From positions 310,001-374,000 of the forward strand of contig VKHL01000005.1 of NCBI GenBank assembly GCA_015146655.1: 64,000 nucleotides of DNA. Reading direction: 5' to 3'. A program made the translations under genes and the position numbers. Below are positions 11,838 through 21,691 of this stretch, in pieces. A model generated the notes under the pieces. That model was not told the DNA's origin. It worked only from the letters and a program-made list of their open reading frames with translations, and searched no databases. This DNA comes from Ochromonas danica (taxonomy: Eukaryota; Sar; Chrysophyceae; Chromulinales; Chromulinaceae). The first letter of the stretch is position 1. Every line of letters begins with the position of its first letter.

Positions 11838-14735
11838 ATGATTCGCCAGTCTGCTCGCCTTATTCGATCGGCCTCTCGTGGCCTTGCTACGAAGGTCATT
11901 GCTCCTAGAATTTTGAGAAATGGTTGCGCTGTCACTTCTGCCAGTTTCTCCCCTGTCAACTCCTCTGCCTTTCTCTCTGTTCCGTTCATCAGAAATTATT
12001 CTGTCCGCAATCTTTCTACATTCAAGACTGATTATGAGGGCACTTCTGCCGAGAGATTGAAGCAGGGAGTTGTTCCCAAGCCTCTTGATGCCAAGAAGGT
12101 TAGCGAATTGGTAGAACTTCTCAAAGCCCCTCCTGCTGGTGAGGAAGAACTCCTTTTGGATCTTCTGGTGAATCGCGTCCCCCCTGGTGTTGATGAAGCC
12201 GCCTATGTCAAGGCTGGATTTCTCTCGGCTATTGCCAAGGGACAGGCCAAGTCCCCTGTTCTCACTCCCGAGAGAGCTACCGAACTCTTGTCCACCATGC
12301 AGGGTGGCTACAACATCGCCACTTTAGTTGAGTTGCTGGAGCATCCAACTCTTGGTGCTAAGGCTGCGGATGGATTATCCCACACTATCCTTATGTTCGA
12401 GGCTTTTCATGACGTCGAGAACAAAGCCAAGGCTGGAAACAAAAACGCCCAGCGCGTCTTGAAGTCTTGGGCAGATGCGGAGTGGTTCCTTTCCCGTCCT
12501 GAAGTTCCTAAGAAGCTAACTTATACAGTTTTCAAGGTTCCTGGGGAGACTAACACGGATGATCTTTCCCCTGCTCCTGACGCTTGGAGTCGTCCTGACA
12601 TTCCTCTGCACGCTTTGGCCATGCTTAAGAATGGTCGCGAGGGAATCAAGCCTGATGTTGAAGGTTCCGTTGGTCCTATCTCTACTTACGATGATTTGAA
12701 GAAGAAGGGATTTCCTCTTGCCTATGTGGGAGACGTTGTTGGCACAGGTTCAAGCAGAAAGAGTGCCACCAACAGCATTCTGTGGTTCTTCGGTACTGAT
12801 ATCCCCTATGTTCCCAACAAACGCTCTGGAGGTGTTTGCATTGGTGGCAAGATTGCGCCAATTTTCTTCAACACTATGCAAGACTCTGGTGCCCTTCCAT
12901 TGGAAATGCCTGTCGATAAACTCAACACCGGTGATGTTATAGATATTTATCCATACGATGGTGTTACCAAGAACCACCAGACTGGGGAAGTTGTTACCAA
13001 GTTTGATTTGAAAACAGATGTTATGCTTGATGAAGTTCGTGCGGGTGGCCGTATTCCTTTGATTATTGGCAAGAGCCTCACCAGAAAGGCTCGTGAAGCG
13101 TTGGGCTTACCTCCAAGCTCCGTTTTTCGTTCTCTGGTGCGAGATATCCCTGAAGCAAAAGGCTATACATTAGCTCAGAAGATGGTTGGTGTTGCCTGCC
13201 AGTTGCCTGCTGGCAAGGGTGTCTTGCCGGGTCAGTACTGTGAGCCTGCCATGACAACCGTCGGTTCTCAGGACACAACTGGCCCAATGACCCGTGATGA
13301 ACTCAAGGACCTTGCTTGCTTGGGCTTTACCGCTGATTTGGTCATGCAATCTTTTTGCCACACTGCAGCCTATCCCAAGCCCGTTGATGTGGTTACTCAT
13401 CACTCCTTGCCCGATTTTATCCGCAATCGCGGCGGCGTTGCTCTTCGTCCTGGAGATGGAATTATTCATTCTTGGTTGAATCGCATGCTTCTTCCTGATA
13501 CAGTCGGAACTGGTGGTGATTCTCATACTCGCTTCCCTATCGGAATCTCTTTCCCCGCTGGCTCTGGATTGGTGGCGTTCGCCGCTGCCACAGGAATTAT
13601 GCCCCTGGACATGCCTGAATCTGTTTTGGTTCGTTTCTCTGGCAAGTTGCAGCCTGGCATCACTTTGCGTGATTTGGTGCACGCTATTCCTTACTATGCC
13701 ATTAAGGAAGGCTTGTTGACCGTTGAGAAGAAAAACAAGAAGAACATTTTCAGCGGCAGAATTCTTGAGATCGAGGGTCTTCCTGATCTCACTTGTGAGC
13801 AAGCTTTCGAGCTTTCTGATGCCTCCGCTGAACGATCTGCAGCTGGATGCACTATTAAGCTGAATAAAGAGCCTATCATCGAGTACTTGAACTCCAATAT
13901 TACCCTCTTAAAATGGATGATCAAGGAAGGTTATGGAGAGAAGCGCACCCTGGCTCGCCGTATTGCCCGCATGGAGGCTTGGCTTCAGAATCCTAACTTG
14001 TTGGAGGCGGATAAGAATGCTCAGTACGCTGCGGAGATCCATATCAATCTCGATGATGTGAAGGAGCCCATTTTGTGTGCTCCTAACGATCCTGATGATG
14101 CTCGTCTTCTTTCCGAAGTGGCTGGTCAACAAATTGACGAGGTGTTTATTGGTAGCTGCATGACCAACATCGGTCATTTCAGAGGTTAGTGTGATTTGAC
14201 TATGTCAGACTTGCTTCATTCTCATTTTTGATTCTTAAATATAGCTGCTGGAAAATTATTGTCGAAGTTTGAAGGTCAGCTTCCAACTAGATTATGGGTT
14301 GCTCCTCCTACTCGCATGGACCAAATGCAGCTCGTTTCTGAGGGTTACTATTCCACTTATGGCAAGGTTGGTGCTCGTACTGAAATGCCCGGATGCTCTC
14401 TGTGCATGGGCAACCAGGCCAGAGTTGCTGATAAGAGCACTGTGGTTTCAACTTCCACCCGCAACTTCCCTAACCGTCTTGGAAAGGGCGCCAACGTCTT
14501 CCTTGCTTCTGCAGAGCTTGCTACTGTCGCTGCTATTGAGGGCAAGTTGCCTTCACCTGCGGAATACAAAAAGTATGCCGATCACATCCAGGCTACTGCC
14601 AGCGATACTTTCCGATATATGAACTTCAACAAGCTGCCTGAGTATATCGAAGCTGCCAAAGACGTCGATCTGGGACCAGAGTACAAGACTGCTCTTCAAA
14701 AGGAGATTGAGAAGTTGAAGAAGGCTCAGCATTGA
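11838..14735 (+). CDS. acnB: Aconitate hydratase of the bacterial AcnB class, mitochondrial
   Basis: Two exons, 11838-14184 and 14245-14735, encode 945 residues. The enzyme interconverts citrate and isocitrate (and often 2-methylcitrate intermediates) using a 4Fe-4S cluster. The first 60 or so residues are rich in Arg, Ser and Ala and lack acids, a typical mitochondrial presequence. Next comes the HEAT-like AcnB N-terminal domain, then the swivel domain ([19 protein letters not shown]), then the catalytic domains. Cluster cysteines sit in [15 protein letters not shown], which is completed across the intron, and in [10 protein letters not shown]. Domain order and length match AcnB, not the AcnA/mitochondrial aconitase type usual in eukaryotes. 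Codon use and the intron show it is a settled nuclear gene, not contamination. Confidence 0.95.
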
Positions 14736-14901
14736 TCATGTCAAGGTTTTAGTGTAAAATAAGATATACTTGTCTACTTACAAAATTAAGCAAGCTTCAT
14801 AGGTTGAACTATAATAAGCAAATTACTTTTAAAGCACGAACAAAGGTTGTGGGGATGGAAGACTTTCTCTAGGAAAACAAGTAATCACAAAAAGAGGGAA
14901 A

Positions 14902-15641
14902 TTAGTAGCTCTCATTTCTCTTGGCACCAAGGCGCGGTCCGCTGCTGGCGCTTCGTGGACGCTGACTGCCTACAGAAGAGCCTGAAGAGCGCAGGGAGCT
15001 GTAGACATTGGGACCTGGAGAATTGGGACGATTGTTTTGTGCACGCACATTAAATGACGGTCGCACCAAGGTGTTCTCGATAGGAATGGCATAATATCCA
15101 GGTCCAATAGGATTATTCTCATTTTCCTTGCTTTGAAAAAGAACACCATCCCTAAGCACTAGTGATTGATTGAAAGCAAAGCGAGGAGTAGTGGGGCTAC
15201 TGGAAGGCCCATTCTCCGTCTTGCCACCCCGATGCGGCTTCTATTATCAGGAGGATCCAGTTAGACACCATGAATAGATAAAACCACACAACTTACATTT
15301 TTGGAGAAAGAGTTAAGGACATCGCCTTCGTAGTGACCAGGCCCAACAGCAACGCGGTCCTTGCGTCCCACCGGAGAAGCCAATGCCCCATAAGAAGTCA
15401 AAACGCCACCGATATAATCGGCGCGTGAAGTCTCCTGAGAATTTCGAGATGGTGTCATTGGAGATCTGTTGCTAAAGGATTTACCTTGCCACCCATTTCT
15501 TTTCTCATCTTGGACGGTATTGAAATAAGCACCGGGACCAACATTGGCATCCGTTGATGGGCTGGAAACACACAAGACTTGTTTATCGTTCGGGCTCGCA
15601 ACAAGTTGCTTAGCAAAACGTCTCTCATCTCCAAAAATCAT
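14902..15641 (-). CDS. SHIPPO/STPG-type PG-rich ciliary protein
   Basis: Two exons read leftward, 15641-15297 and 15240-14902, give 227 residues. The start is the first ATG; upstream in-frame codons lack one. The protein carries spaced proline-glycine repeats: NVGPGAYFNTV, VGPGHYEGD, IGPGYYAIP and SPGPNVYSS. This pattern is the STPG/SHIPPO (sperm-tail PG-rich) family of microtubule inner or outer associated proteins in cilia. The C-terminus is Ser/Arg-rich and basic. It is divergent from the left twin gene, 274 bases away. Family assignment rests on the repeat pattern only. Confidence 0.7.
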
Positions 15642-15875
15642 TGCTAACACAATCCTCTCTTGGAACAAGAGAATATGCTAAAGTGATCACGGATTGTGAT
15701 CGGTTGATGTGCAGGTGCGGATATCCTCCCCCACTAGCGCAAACCAGGCGAAATATGGCAAAACCAATGACACGCGTGAACCAGCCCGCTGACCAGAAAG
15801 GACACGAAGGAAAAGCTCAGCATCAACAAGCCAAGCTACTTCCTGCTGCTCGCTGCACCTCTTGCAATCCTTGCG

Positions 15876-16591
15876 ACCACCATACTACCTCTTGAGAAGA
15901 ATTACGAAATTAGCCATGGATCTGGATGACTTGCTGAATAACGTAGACATCAATGCGCTACCTGGGGACGGAAAGAAGAGCAGCACAGCCTCTGCAGCCA
16001 AGGACAGCGCAGCGAAGGCCCAAGTTGCCGGTTCAGCGGGACAAAGCTGCGACTTGGATGCCATCCTGGACGAGGCTGCCACTTCTCACAACTTGTCTGG
16101 GGGGAAATCGGAAGTCGAGGTAGACGCGGGTCTGAAGATAAGGGTGATCTCTGATGACATCAGACCCTGGTTGGCAGCTAGTGCCAACGTTCCCAAAGAT
16201 TATCGAGAGAAATGGACGAAGATGGCAAAGATCGATGTGGACGCGGAGCTCACGACCAAGTTTCAGCCTTCCTATGCTTATCGCTCTTGGGATGGTCCTG
16301 CGCCAGCCAAGAACGGCATCAATCGAAGCTTGCAAGAGATCGTTCGAAAGGCAGCAATTGTGAGCGGTCTTGACGAGAACAAGTCTACCCGCTTGTTGAC
16401 CATAGTGAACCCTGTGACGGACAGTGAGAATGGCAAGCAGCTCCAAGCAGCCTTCGCCAAGCAGTTGTTGGAAGACTATGCTGGAGCGATCAAACAAGAC
16501 TCGAATTACTCTCCTGCCCAATTTCCAGAACTTGCCGAGGCGATCTAACCCCTCTTATTCTGTCTGTCAGGATAGACTGTAAATTATTAAT
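15876..16591. repeat. Left arm of a large inverted duplication
   Basis: This arm is the near-perfect reverse complement of 16748-17458. It starts at ACCACCATACTACC, about 40 bases before the start codon, contains a whole gene, and runs about 43 bases past the stop. Differences are confined to a small indel between GAATTAC and the ATG (10 versus 5 bases) and two or so changes after the stop. The central spacer 16592-16747 is unrelated between halves. Confidence 0.95.
15916..16548 (+). CDS. Unrecognised acidic-N-terminus protein, left twin copy
   Basis: Single exon, 210 residues from ATG at 15916. The reading frame stays open for 18 more codons upstream, but the ATG at 15916 is shared by both copies. 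Visible parts: a short leucine/aspartate-rich N-terminus (MDLDDLLNNVDINALPG), an Ala/Ser/Lys linker, a second acidic patch (CDLDAILDEAATSHN), then a probably folded region of about 130 residues with SYAYRSWDGPAP and a helical C-terminus (QLQAAFAKQLLEDYAGAI). No signal peptide, membrane segment or known motif is seen. The two repeated D-L-D-x-[LI]-L patches could be short binding motifs. I do not recognise the family. It is intact, and its twin encodes the same protein, so the sequence is probably under use. Confidence 0.85.
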   Translation: MDLDDLLNNVDINALPGDGKKSSTASAAKDSAAKAQVAGSAGQSCDLDAILDEAATSHNLSGGKSEVEVDAGLKIRVISDDIRPWLAASANVPKDYREKWTKMAKIDVDAELTTKFQPSYAYRSWDGPAPAKNGINRSLQEIVRKAAIVSGLDENKSTRLLTIVNPVTDSENGKQLQAAFAKQLLEDYAGAIKQDSNYSPAQFPELAEAI

Positions 16592-16747
16592 TTGATTCCT
16601 CATATACTAACTGTGATAGACTAATGTCAAATCGAAGTGAAACACGATCAAATTGTTGTGCTAGAAATTCTTATGAGTGGTCTGCATTGATAGTGATTGG
16701 AAAAATACACAGAACGAATGAAATGTAAAGTGCTAGGCGAAAATCCT
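16592..16747. other. Unique spacer of the inverted duplication
   Basis: 156 bases of AT-rich sequence between the two arms. Because the twin genes converge here, it carries both 3' ends. No gene or stem is seen. Confidence 0.7.
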
Positions 16748-17458
16748 ATTAATAATTTACAGACTTTCCTGACAGACAGAATAAGAGGGGTTAGATCGCC
16801 TCGGCAAGTTCTGGAAATTGGGCAGGAGAGTAATTCGAGTCTTGTTTGATCGCTCCAGCATAGTCTTCCAACAACTGCTTGGCGAAGGCTGCTTGGAGCT
16901 GCTTGCCATTCTCACTGTCCGTCACAGGGTTCACTATGGTCAACAAGCGGGTAGACTTGTTCTCGTCAAGACCGCTCACAATTGCTGCCTTTCGAACGAT
17001 CTCTTGCAAGCTTCGATTGATGCCGTTCTTGGCTGGCGCAGGACCATCCCAAGAGCGATAAGCATAGGAAGGCTGAAACTTGGTCGTGAGCTCCGCGTCC
17101 ACATCGATCTTTGCCATCTTCGTCCATTTCTCTCGATAATCTTTGGGAACGTTGGCACTAGCTGCCAACCAGGGTCTGATGTCATCAGAGATCACCCTTA
17201 TCTTCAGACCCGCGTCTACCTCGACTTCCGATTTCCCCCCAGACAAGTTGTGAGAAGTGGCAGCCTCGTCCAGGATGGCATCCAAGTCGCAGCTTTGTCC
17301 CGCTGAACCGGCAACTTGGGCCTTCGCTGCGCTGTCCTTGGCTGCAGAGGCTGTGCTGCTCTTCTTTCCGTCCCCAGGTAGCGCATTGATGTCCACGTTA
17401 TTCAGCAAGTCATCCAGATCCATAGCTAGTAATTCTTCTCAAGAGGTAGTATGGTGGT
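16748..17458. repeat. Right arm of the large inverted duplication
   Basis: Reverse complement of 15876-16591. Frames on both strands translate identically in the two arms, which implies DNA identity, or nearly so, through the coding part. Beyond 17458 the similarity stops abruptly. Confidence 0.95.
16791..17423 (-). CDS. Unrecognised acidic-N-terminus protein, right twin copy
   Basis: Single exon, 210 residues, same amino acid sequence as the product of 15916-16548. The two genes are tail to tail, with stops 242 bases apart. The 5' flank differs from the left copy beyond about 35 bases before the ATG, so each copy has its own promoter. The left one faces the STPG gene and the right one faces the PTPS gene at 17620. 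Identity without drift points to a very recent duplication or ongoing gene conversion. Confidence 0.85.
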   Translation of the reverse strand: MDLDDLLNNVDINALPGDGKKSSTASAAKDSAAKAQVAGSAGQSCDLDAILDEAATSHNLSGGKSEVEVDAGLKIRVISDDIRPWLAASANVPKDYREKWTKMAKIDVDAELTTKFQPSYAYRSWDGPAPAKNGINRSLQEIVRKAAIVSGLDENKSTRLLTIVNPVTDSENGKQLQAAFAKQLLEDYAGAIKQDSNYSPAQFPELAEAI

Positions 17459-17619
17459 ATTGTTGGTGGAGTGATCTTTCTCGCCTCGTCTATCAAAACT
17501 GTTTTTAGCACGCGTTTTTGGGTTGTGGGAAGAATGATGTGGTGGTGTTTGATGATAGGGATACCATACAAAACTTCTTACGATTGGTTGTTTTGCTTCT
17601 TGCGATTGCTTGCTTGTCC

Positions 17620-18256
17620 ATGGCAGAGTTTGAGGTGTTTGTGAGCAAAGCTGATTTCAAGTTTAACTGCGCTCACTTTATCATCTTTGATGGCTTTCGT
17701 GAACGTCTTCATGGCCACAATTACCAGGTTTCTGTGAAAGTGACTGGTGGTGGTCACTTAGGTGCAGATGGCTATCTTATTGACTTTGGTGATATCAAGA
17801 AAGCCGCTAGGTCTCTGTGCTCCTCACTCAATGAGTATTTCATCTGTCCCTTGAAGTCTCCAAACATGGAGGTTATCGAGGAAGGGGAGCAGCTCTGTCT
17901 GAACTGCGACGATGGTTCGCGCTTTGTCTTTCCTAAGGGCGATTGTGCGATGCTTCCCATCGCGCATTCCTCGGCTGAAGAAATGAGTCATTACTTTTGG
18001 TGCTCCATTTTGAGGTGAGTTAGGCATCTTGTTGTATGTAATCTCTTTGTTTGCTCAGGCAATATCTCTGTGCAGGAAGATAGGTTTGCAGAAGATGCTT
18101 GCTCGGGGCATTAAAACTATGGAGATTAGCGTGGCCGAGGCACATAATCAGTTAGCGGTTTATAGATGCCCTATTCCAAGCGATGAAGCTGGCTTAGTTG
18201 CCATAGAAAGCGCACCTTGGCCGAAAACTGCTCGCCCATGCCTCCGCGATGACTGA
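17620..18256 (+). CDS. 6-pyruvoyl-tetrahydropterin synthase, type III (PTPS-III)
   Basis: Two exons, 17620-18014 and 18075-18256, give 192 codons including stop. The first in-frame ATG is at 17620; a hydrophobic upstream extension lacks an ATG. Zinc histidines lie in FNCAHFIIF and in LHGHNY. Where QueD or animal PTPS has a catalytic cysteine, this protein reads FRERLHGHNY, the ExxHGH signature of PTPS-III. In Plasmodium and several protists that class turns dihydroneopterin triphosphate into 6-hydroxymethyl-dihydropterin, bypassing dihydroneopterin aldolase in folate synthesis. A conserved glutamate region (MEISVAEAHNQ) is present in exon 2. The folate role is inferred from the motif. Confidence 0.88.
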
Positions 18257-18651
18257 GTGCTTGTGAGATGAAATGCATCTAAAATACAGCCAAAAATGAT
18301 ATTATACAGTATCATTTGCAAGGTCTTTGTGTAGCCTACACAAGAGATTGTATTGAGTTCACAAACCTGTGGCATCGATGGTAACTCTTAATTCCACATT
18401 TGTTGACTGCGGCTTAAACCATCGATGCCTGATTTGTTGACTGTAGTCAGACTGACTACCAAAAGTCAACAAAAGCGAAAGAACGTGTGGTCTTGACGTT
18501 TGAAGCGCCACCTATAAAAACACACTATCTTTACTCACTACTAGAAGGGCCGATGCGAAAGAAGCTAGAATGACCGTTTAAGAAACGACGTATATTGTGC
18601 GGCTCATTAGTTTGATATTTATGAAGACAACTTAGCTCCTAAGACGGTTGT
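18257..18651. other. Intergenic region with nested palindromes
   Basis: About 395 bases between the 3' ends of two convergent genes (PTPS-III and eL8). No gene seen. It holds the palindromes listed at 18371-18459. Confidence 0.5.
18371..18459. repeat. Cluster of short palindromes and direct repeats
   Basis: GGCATCGATGG (18371-18381) and its exact reverse complement (18419-18429) flank 37 bases. ATTTGTTGACTG occurs twice, about 32 bases apart. GTAGTCAG and CTGACTAC (18443-18450 and 18452-18459) form an 8-bp hairpin around one base. The function is unknown; a 3'-end processing structure or a protein-binding site are options. Confidence 0.6.
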
Positions 18652-19643
18652 TTAGCGCTGAGCCTCCAACTTCTTCAGGCGCTCCTCCTCAATCTGCTTG
18701 CGTCTCTTCTCTAACTTGGCCTGGGTCTTGAGGCCCATGATTCCACCACCCCACTTCTTCTCAGCGTGCTCATTGAACTGAGCATGGAAGCTCTCGGTGA
18801 GTTGCTTGAGCTTAGCCTCATCCTCTTTGTTGACCTTGGTGAGAGCCAAGGCGGAGCAAGTCTTGAGGTGAGTCAGAGTGCCGAGCCTGCTCTTGCCCTT
18901 GACGATGCAGAAAGGAACATCCATCTTGCGGCAGAGAGCAGGAAGCCAGACAACAAGCTCAATAGGGTCAACATCGTGGGCAATAACGACAAGCTTGGCC
19001 TTCTTCTTCTCGATGAGAGAAGTGACGTGCTTGATGCCGTACTTGACCTGCAGAGGAGGAACAGTGGCAGGGGCAGCCTCCTTGGCGGCAGCAGCGGCGG
19101 CAACAGCCTCCAAACGCTGGGTCTTAGCAGCCTTGTTCTCAGGTTGGTACTTGACGAGGAGCTTGAAGAGCTCAGCAGCCTCGTTCTTGTCCAAGGTGCG
19201 GTTGAACTGGTTGAGGGCAGGAGGAACCTTCAATCTCTGGAGCAGAATCTAAATACAGATAAAATTCACCGATTATACTCAGAATTTCTTAATTGCCAGG
19301 GGAAAGTGGGGACGAGATGTCTACCTTCTTCTGTCTCTGGAGGCGGACATATCTGGGCCAGCGAACAAATCTGGAAAGATCTCTTCCCTTGGGCTATAAC
19401 ACACCAATAATTAATGTCTTCAACTTTGTGTATTTATCAATAAAAGGAGTGATACCCTGAGGCTGCCGCCAATACGGAAGGAGCGAGGCTTGGAGGCAAA
19501 GAGAGGGTTTGCCACAGTGGGAGCCTTGGTCTTCTTGGCAGCCGAAGCAGCCTTCGCCTTGGTAGTTGTCTTTGGAGCCTAACAAGAAGTAAGAATTCAG
19601 GCAAGTCCAAGAAGGTCGGCAAAGGTTGGAATTCACTCACCAT
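18652..19643 (-). CDS. RPL7A: 60S ribosomal protein eL8 (L7a)
   Basis: Four exons read leftward: 19643-19641, 19578-19456, 19393-19325 and 19248-18652, encoding 263 residues. The first exon is just the ATG, directly followed by GTGAGT. Family landmarks are [49 protein letters not shown], the L7Ae fold ([20 protein letters not shown]) and [20 protein letters not shown]. Length and lysine-rich ends match eL8. The alanine-rich run [15 protein letters not shown] is lineage-specific padding. It belongs to the cytosolic large ribosomal subunit. Confidence 0.96.
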
Positions 19644-20204
19644 TGATCAAAAGTTTTGGGCCGACAGTGTTGTGGCCACAAAAGCACCTCACAACAAGCC
19701 ATTAACATCCGTGTCCCGGAACAGGGCTGGTGGTCTTCCTCTCTCCCCCGCAGTAAAACTAACCACTCGGGTGGGACTTCCCGGACTTGGGCTGATGATG
19801 AACTGTTGTTGGTGCAAACTAACTTGAGAAGAAATCCTTCACGATTGAAGCTCTGCAATACATAGAAATTATTAAATAATACAGTTTCTTTTCAGTGATA
19901 ACAAACCCTGAAGTTGAGAACGACGCGAAACGGACGCCCTGTAATAACCAAAATTTCCACTGCCAGTTGATGTACTAAATTGCGAAAATGAAAGAAGCAT
20001 AAGAAAATCTTTATTCACATCAGTACATCGGAGGAGTAGCACACACAAAGCTGACTTAAAACAAAAGCAGATGACAGGTTATACGAGCAGTGAATATAAA
20101 GTAGCAGCAATGAGAAGATCACCCTAAACCACGGAGGCCAAACACAGCCACGCAAGTCAAGATCACATTAACAAGCAACCATATCTTGGGGTCAAAGGAA
20201 AGGA
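19644..20204. other. Intergenic region between eL8 and the RING gene
   Basis: About 560 bases with the eL8 promoter and leader and the 3' flank of the RING-H2 gene. Open frames here are short and have no recognisable product. No repeat or RNA gene is seen. Confidence 0.45.
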
Positions 20205-21466
20205 CTAGGAAAACGAGTTCACTACATACGCCACTTCTTGAGTATCCTCCGCTGAACCCTCAACGGAACGCGAAGGCAACAATTGAAAGATTGCAGGGGT
20301 AGGGGTAGCACTTTGCATAGTCATTCCTAACCCTGAAGCTCTCAGTAGGGCGAAGGAACGGTCAGTGTCGGAGAGTTGTGGTTGCTCTGTCCTCACGATT
20401 ACTCCGCGGGGCAAACTACCAGGTGACAGAGAATCTTCGCTATCACTTTCATCGCGTGCTGCTCCTCCATGGCGCCTGGGCAAAAAGCTTTCGCGCTCAT
20501 TAGTAGAAGAGGCGCTATCATTGTCATTACTACTACGGCCGCTCTCGGGTAATGAAGCCCGATTGCGAAACGCCAAAGTGAAGAGAGGGAAAGGTCTAAT
20601 TGGATTGATTGCTGGAAGAAACAAATCCTCGCCTCCTTGATTGTTGGCAGACGACTGATCATCTTCGTGACACTCTCTAAGGCGAGTCAGTAGCAGCTTC
20701 TCCAGATCCTCTCTAATAGCCATAGACGGTCACACAAATCAAGGGACGGGGTCAAGGAAACAGAGGACTGCTCTAACTTTTTCTTTGTATCCACGCCTTC
20801 GATTTCAACATTTAAATCGCGTAACTGCTCGTCAATCTCCAGAATAGTAAGCTTTTCAATCTCTTCGGGGGTGGGAAGAGTATTTGAGAGTTCGCTTCGA
20901 CAAATGGGACAGTTCTGCTTCATTTCCAGCCAAGGAAAGACGCAGTCTCTGTGGAAATAATGGGTACATGGTAGCTTGAGCACTCTGCATCCCACGGTGT
21001 AGTCCTCACTGCAAATGGGGCAAGACGGCTGCGAGCAAATCATGTCCAGGTCCAGCTCAGTGGATCGCAGCTTGCCTTTCATAACTTTGGTCAGCTTATT
21101 TCTCTTCGGTTGATTCTGCTCGCCCATTCTCAGATTGGCTTGCTCGAATGCTTGTTGAAGAAGGTCGAGTTCCTCTCTCAATTGCGACTCCAGCAAACGC
21201 AACATGACCGTGGCATTTGCTATACGACGAGCCTGCTCAAGGGTTAGCTGGCCGTGGTTACGGGGGCGATCTACAAATGTCGGCCCTATTTCCTCAAGGA
21301 AGCTGGACTGGCAGTGGGGGCAGTGTAGATTGTCCTGGTCCGAGTCCGAGTCTGAGTCGAGCTGAAGCACTCGATAGCAGGAATGACAAAAATAGCGATT
21401 AGTCCCACCGCCACCGCCTCCTATCATGCTTGACAGGCCAGAATCCAATGAAGCAGCAGCCCCCAT
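20205..21466 (-). CDS. RING-H2 E3 ubiquitin ligase, RNF115/RNF126-like
   Basis: Two exons read leftward, 21466-20778 and 20712-20205, joined through a 65-base intron, give 398 residues. Without the splice the first frame would end shortly after the intron. After a glycine-rich start there is a zinc ribbon (CHSCYRVLQL then LHCPHCQSSF) like the ubiquitin-binding BCA2 zinc finger. A helical stretch follows, then a canonical RING-H2 near residues 148-189 (CPICSEDYTVGCRVL, CTHYFHRDC, CPICRSEL). The C-terminal third is polar and serine-rich. It should transfer ubiquitin from E2 to substrates; the targets are unknown. It is divergent from the CFAP43-like gene (225 bases). Confidence 0.85.
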
Positions 21467-21691
21467 CCTTTCTTAATCGTCACAATATTCCTATCGCATC
21501 AAGCGGAAACAGCGGCAAGGGTGTGTTTGCTGGTAATTATTAGTTGCGTGGGTCAGAAGTTCTTATTTGCGTTGGGAGAGGATGGCGAAACCGCTGCGCT
21601 GCTGCCGTTGTTGTGCTCCTCATTGATATTTGACCTTATTTGATATTTGCCGGCCTAAATCCTTACCGCCTGCCGATTATTTTCGAGTAAA
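21467..21691. promoter_or_regulatory. Divergent promoter between the RING and CFAP43-like genes
   Basis: 225 bases must serve both directions. It contains two TGATATTTG copies about 20 bases apart near 21622-21650. No known factor site is recognised. Confidence 0.4.

Noticed and set aside
16033-16521. 162-codon antisense frame present in both arms of the inverted duplication
   Set aside because: It mirrors the sense gene and is conserved only because the DNA is identical; its product has no recognisable feature.
17518-17619. In-frame hydrophobic extension upstream of the PTPS-III start
   Set aside because: It has no ATG in frame; the first ATG at 17620 gives a normal-length enzyme.
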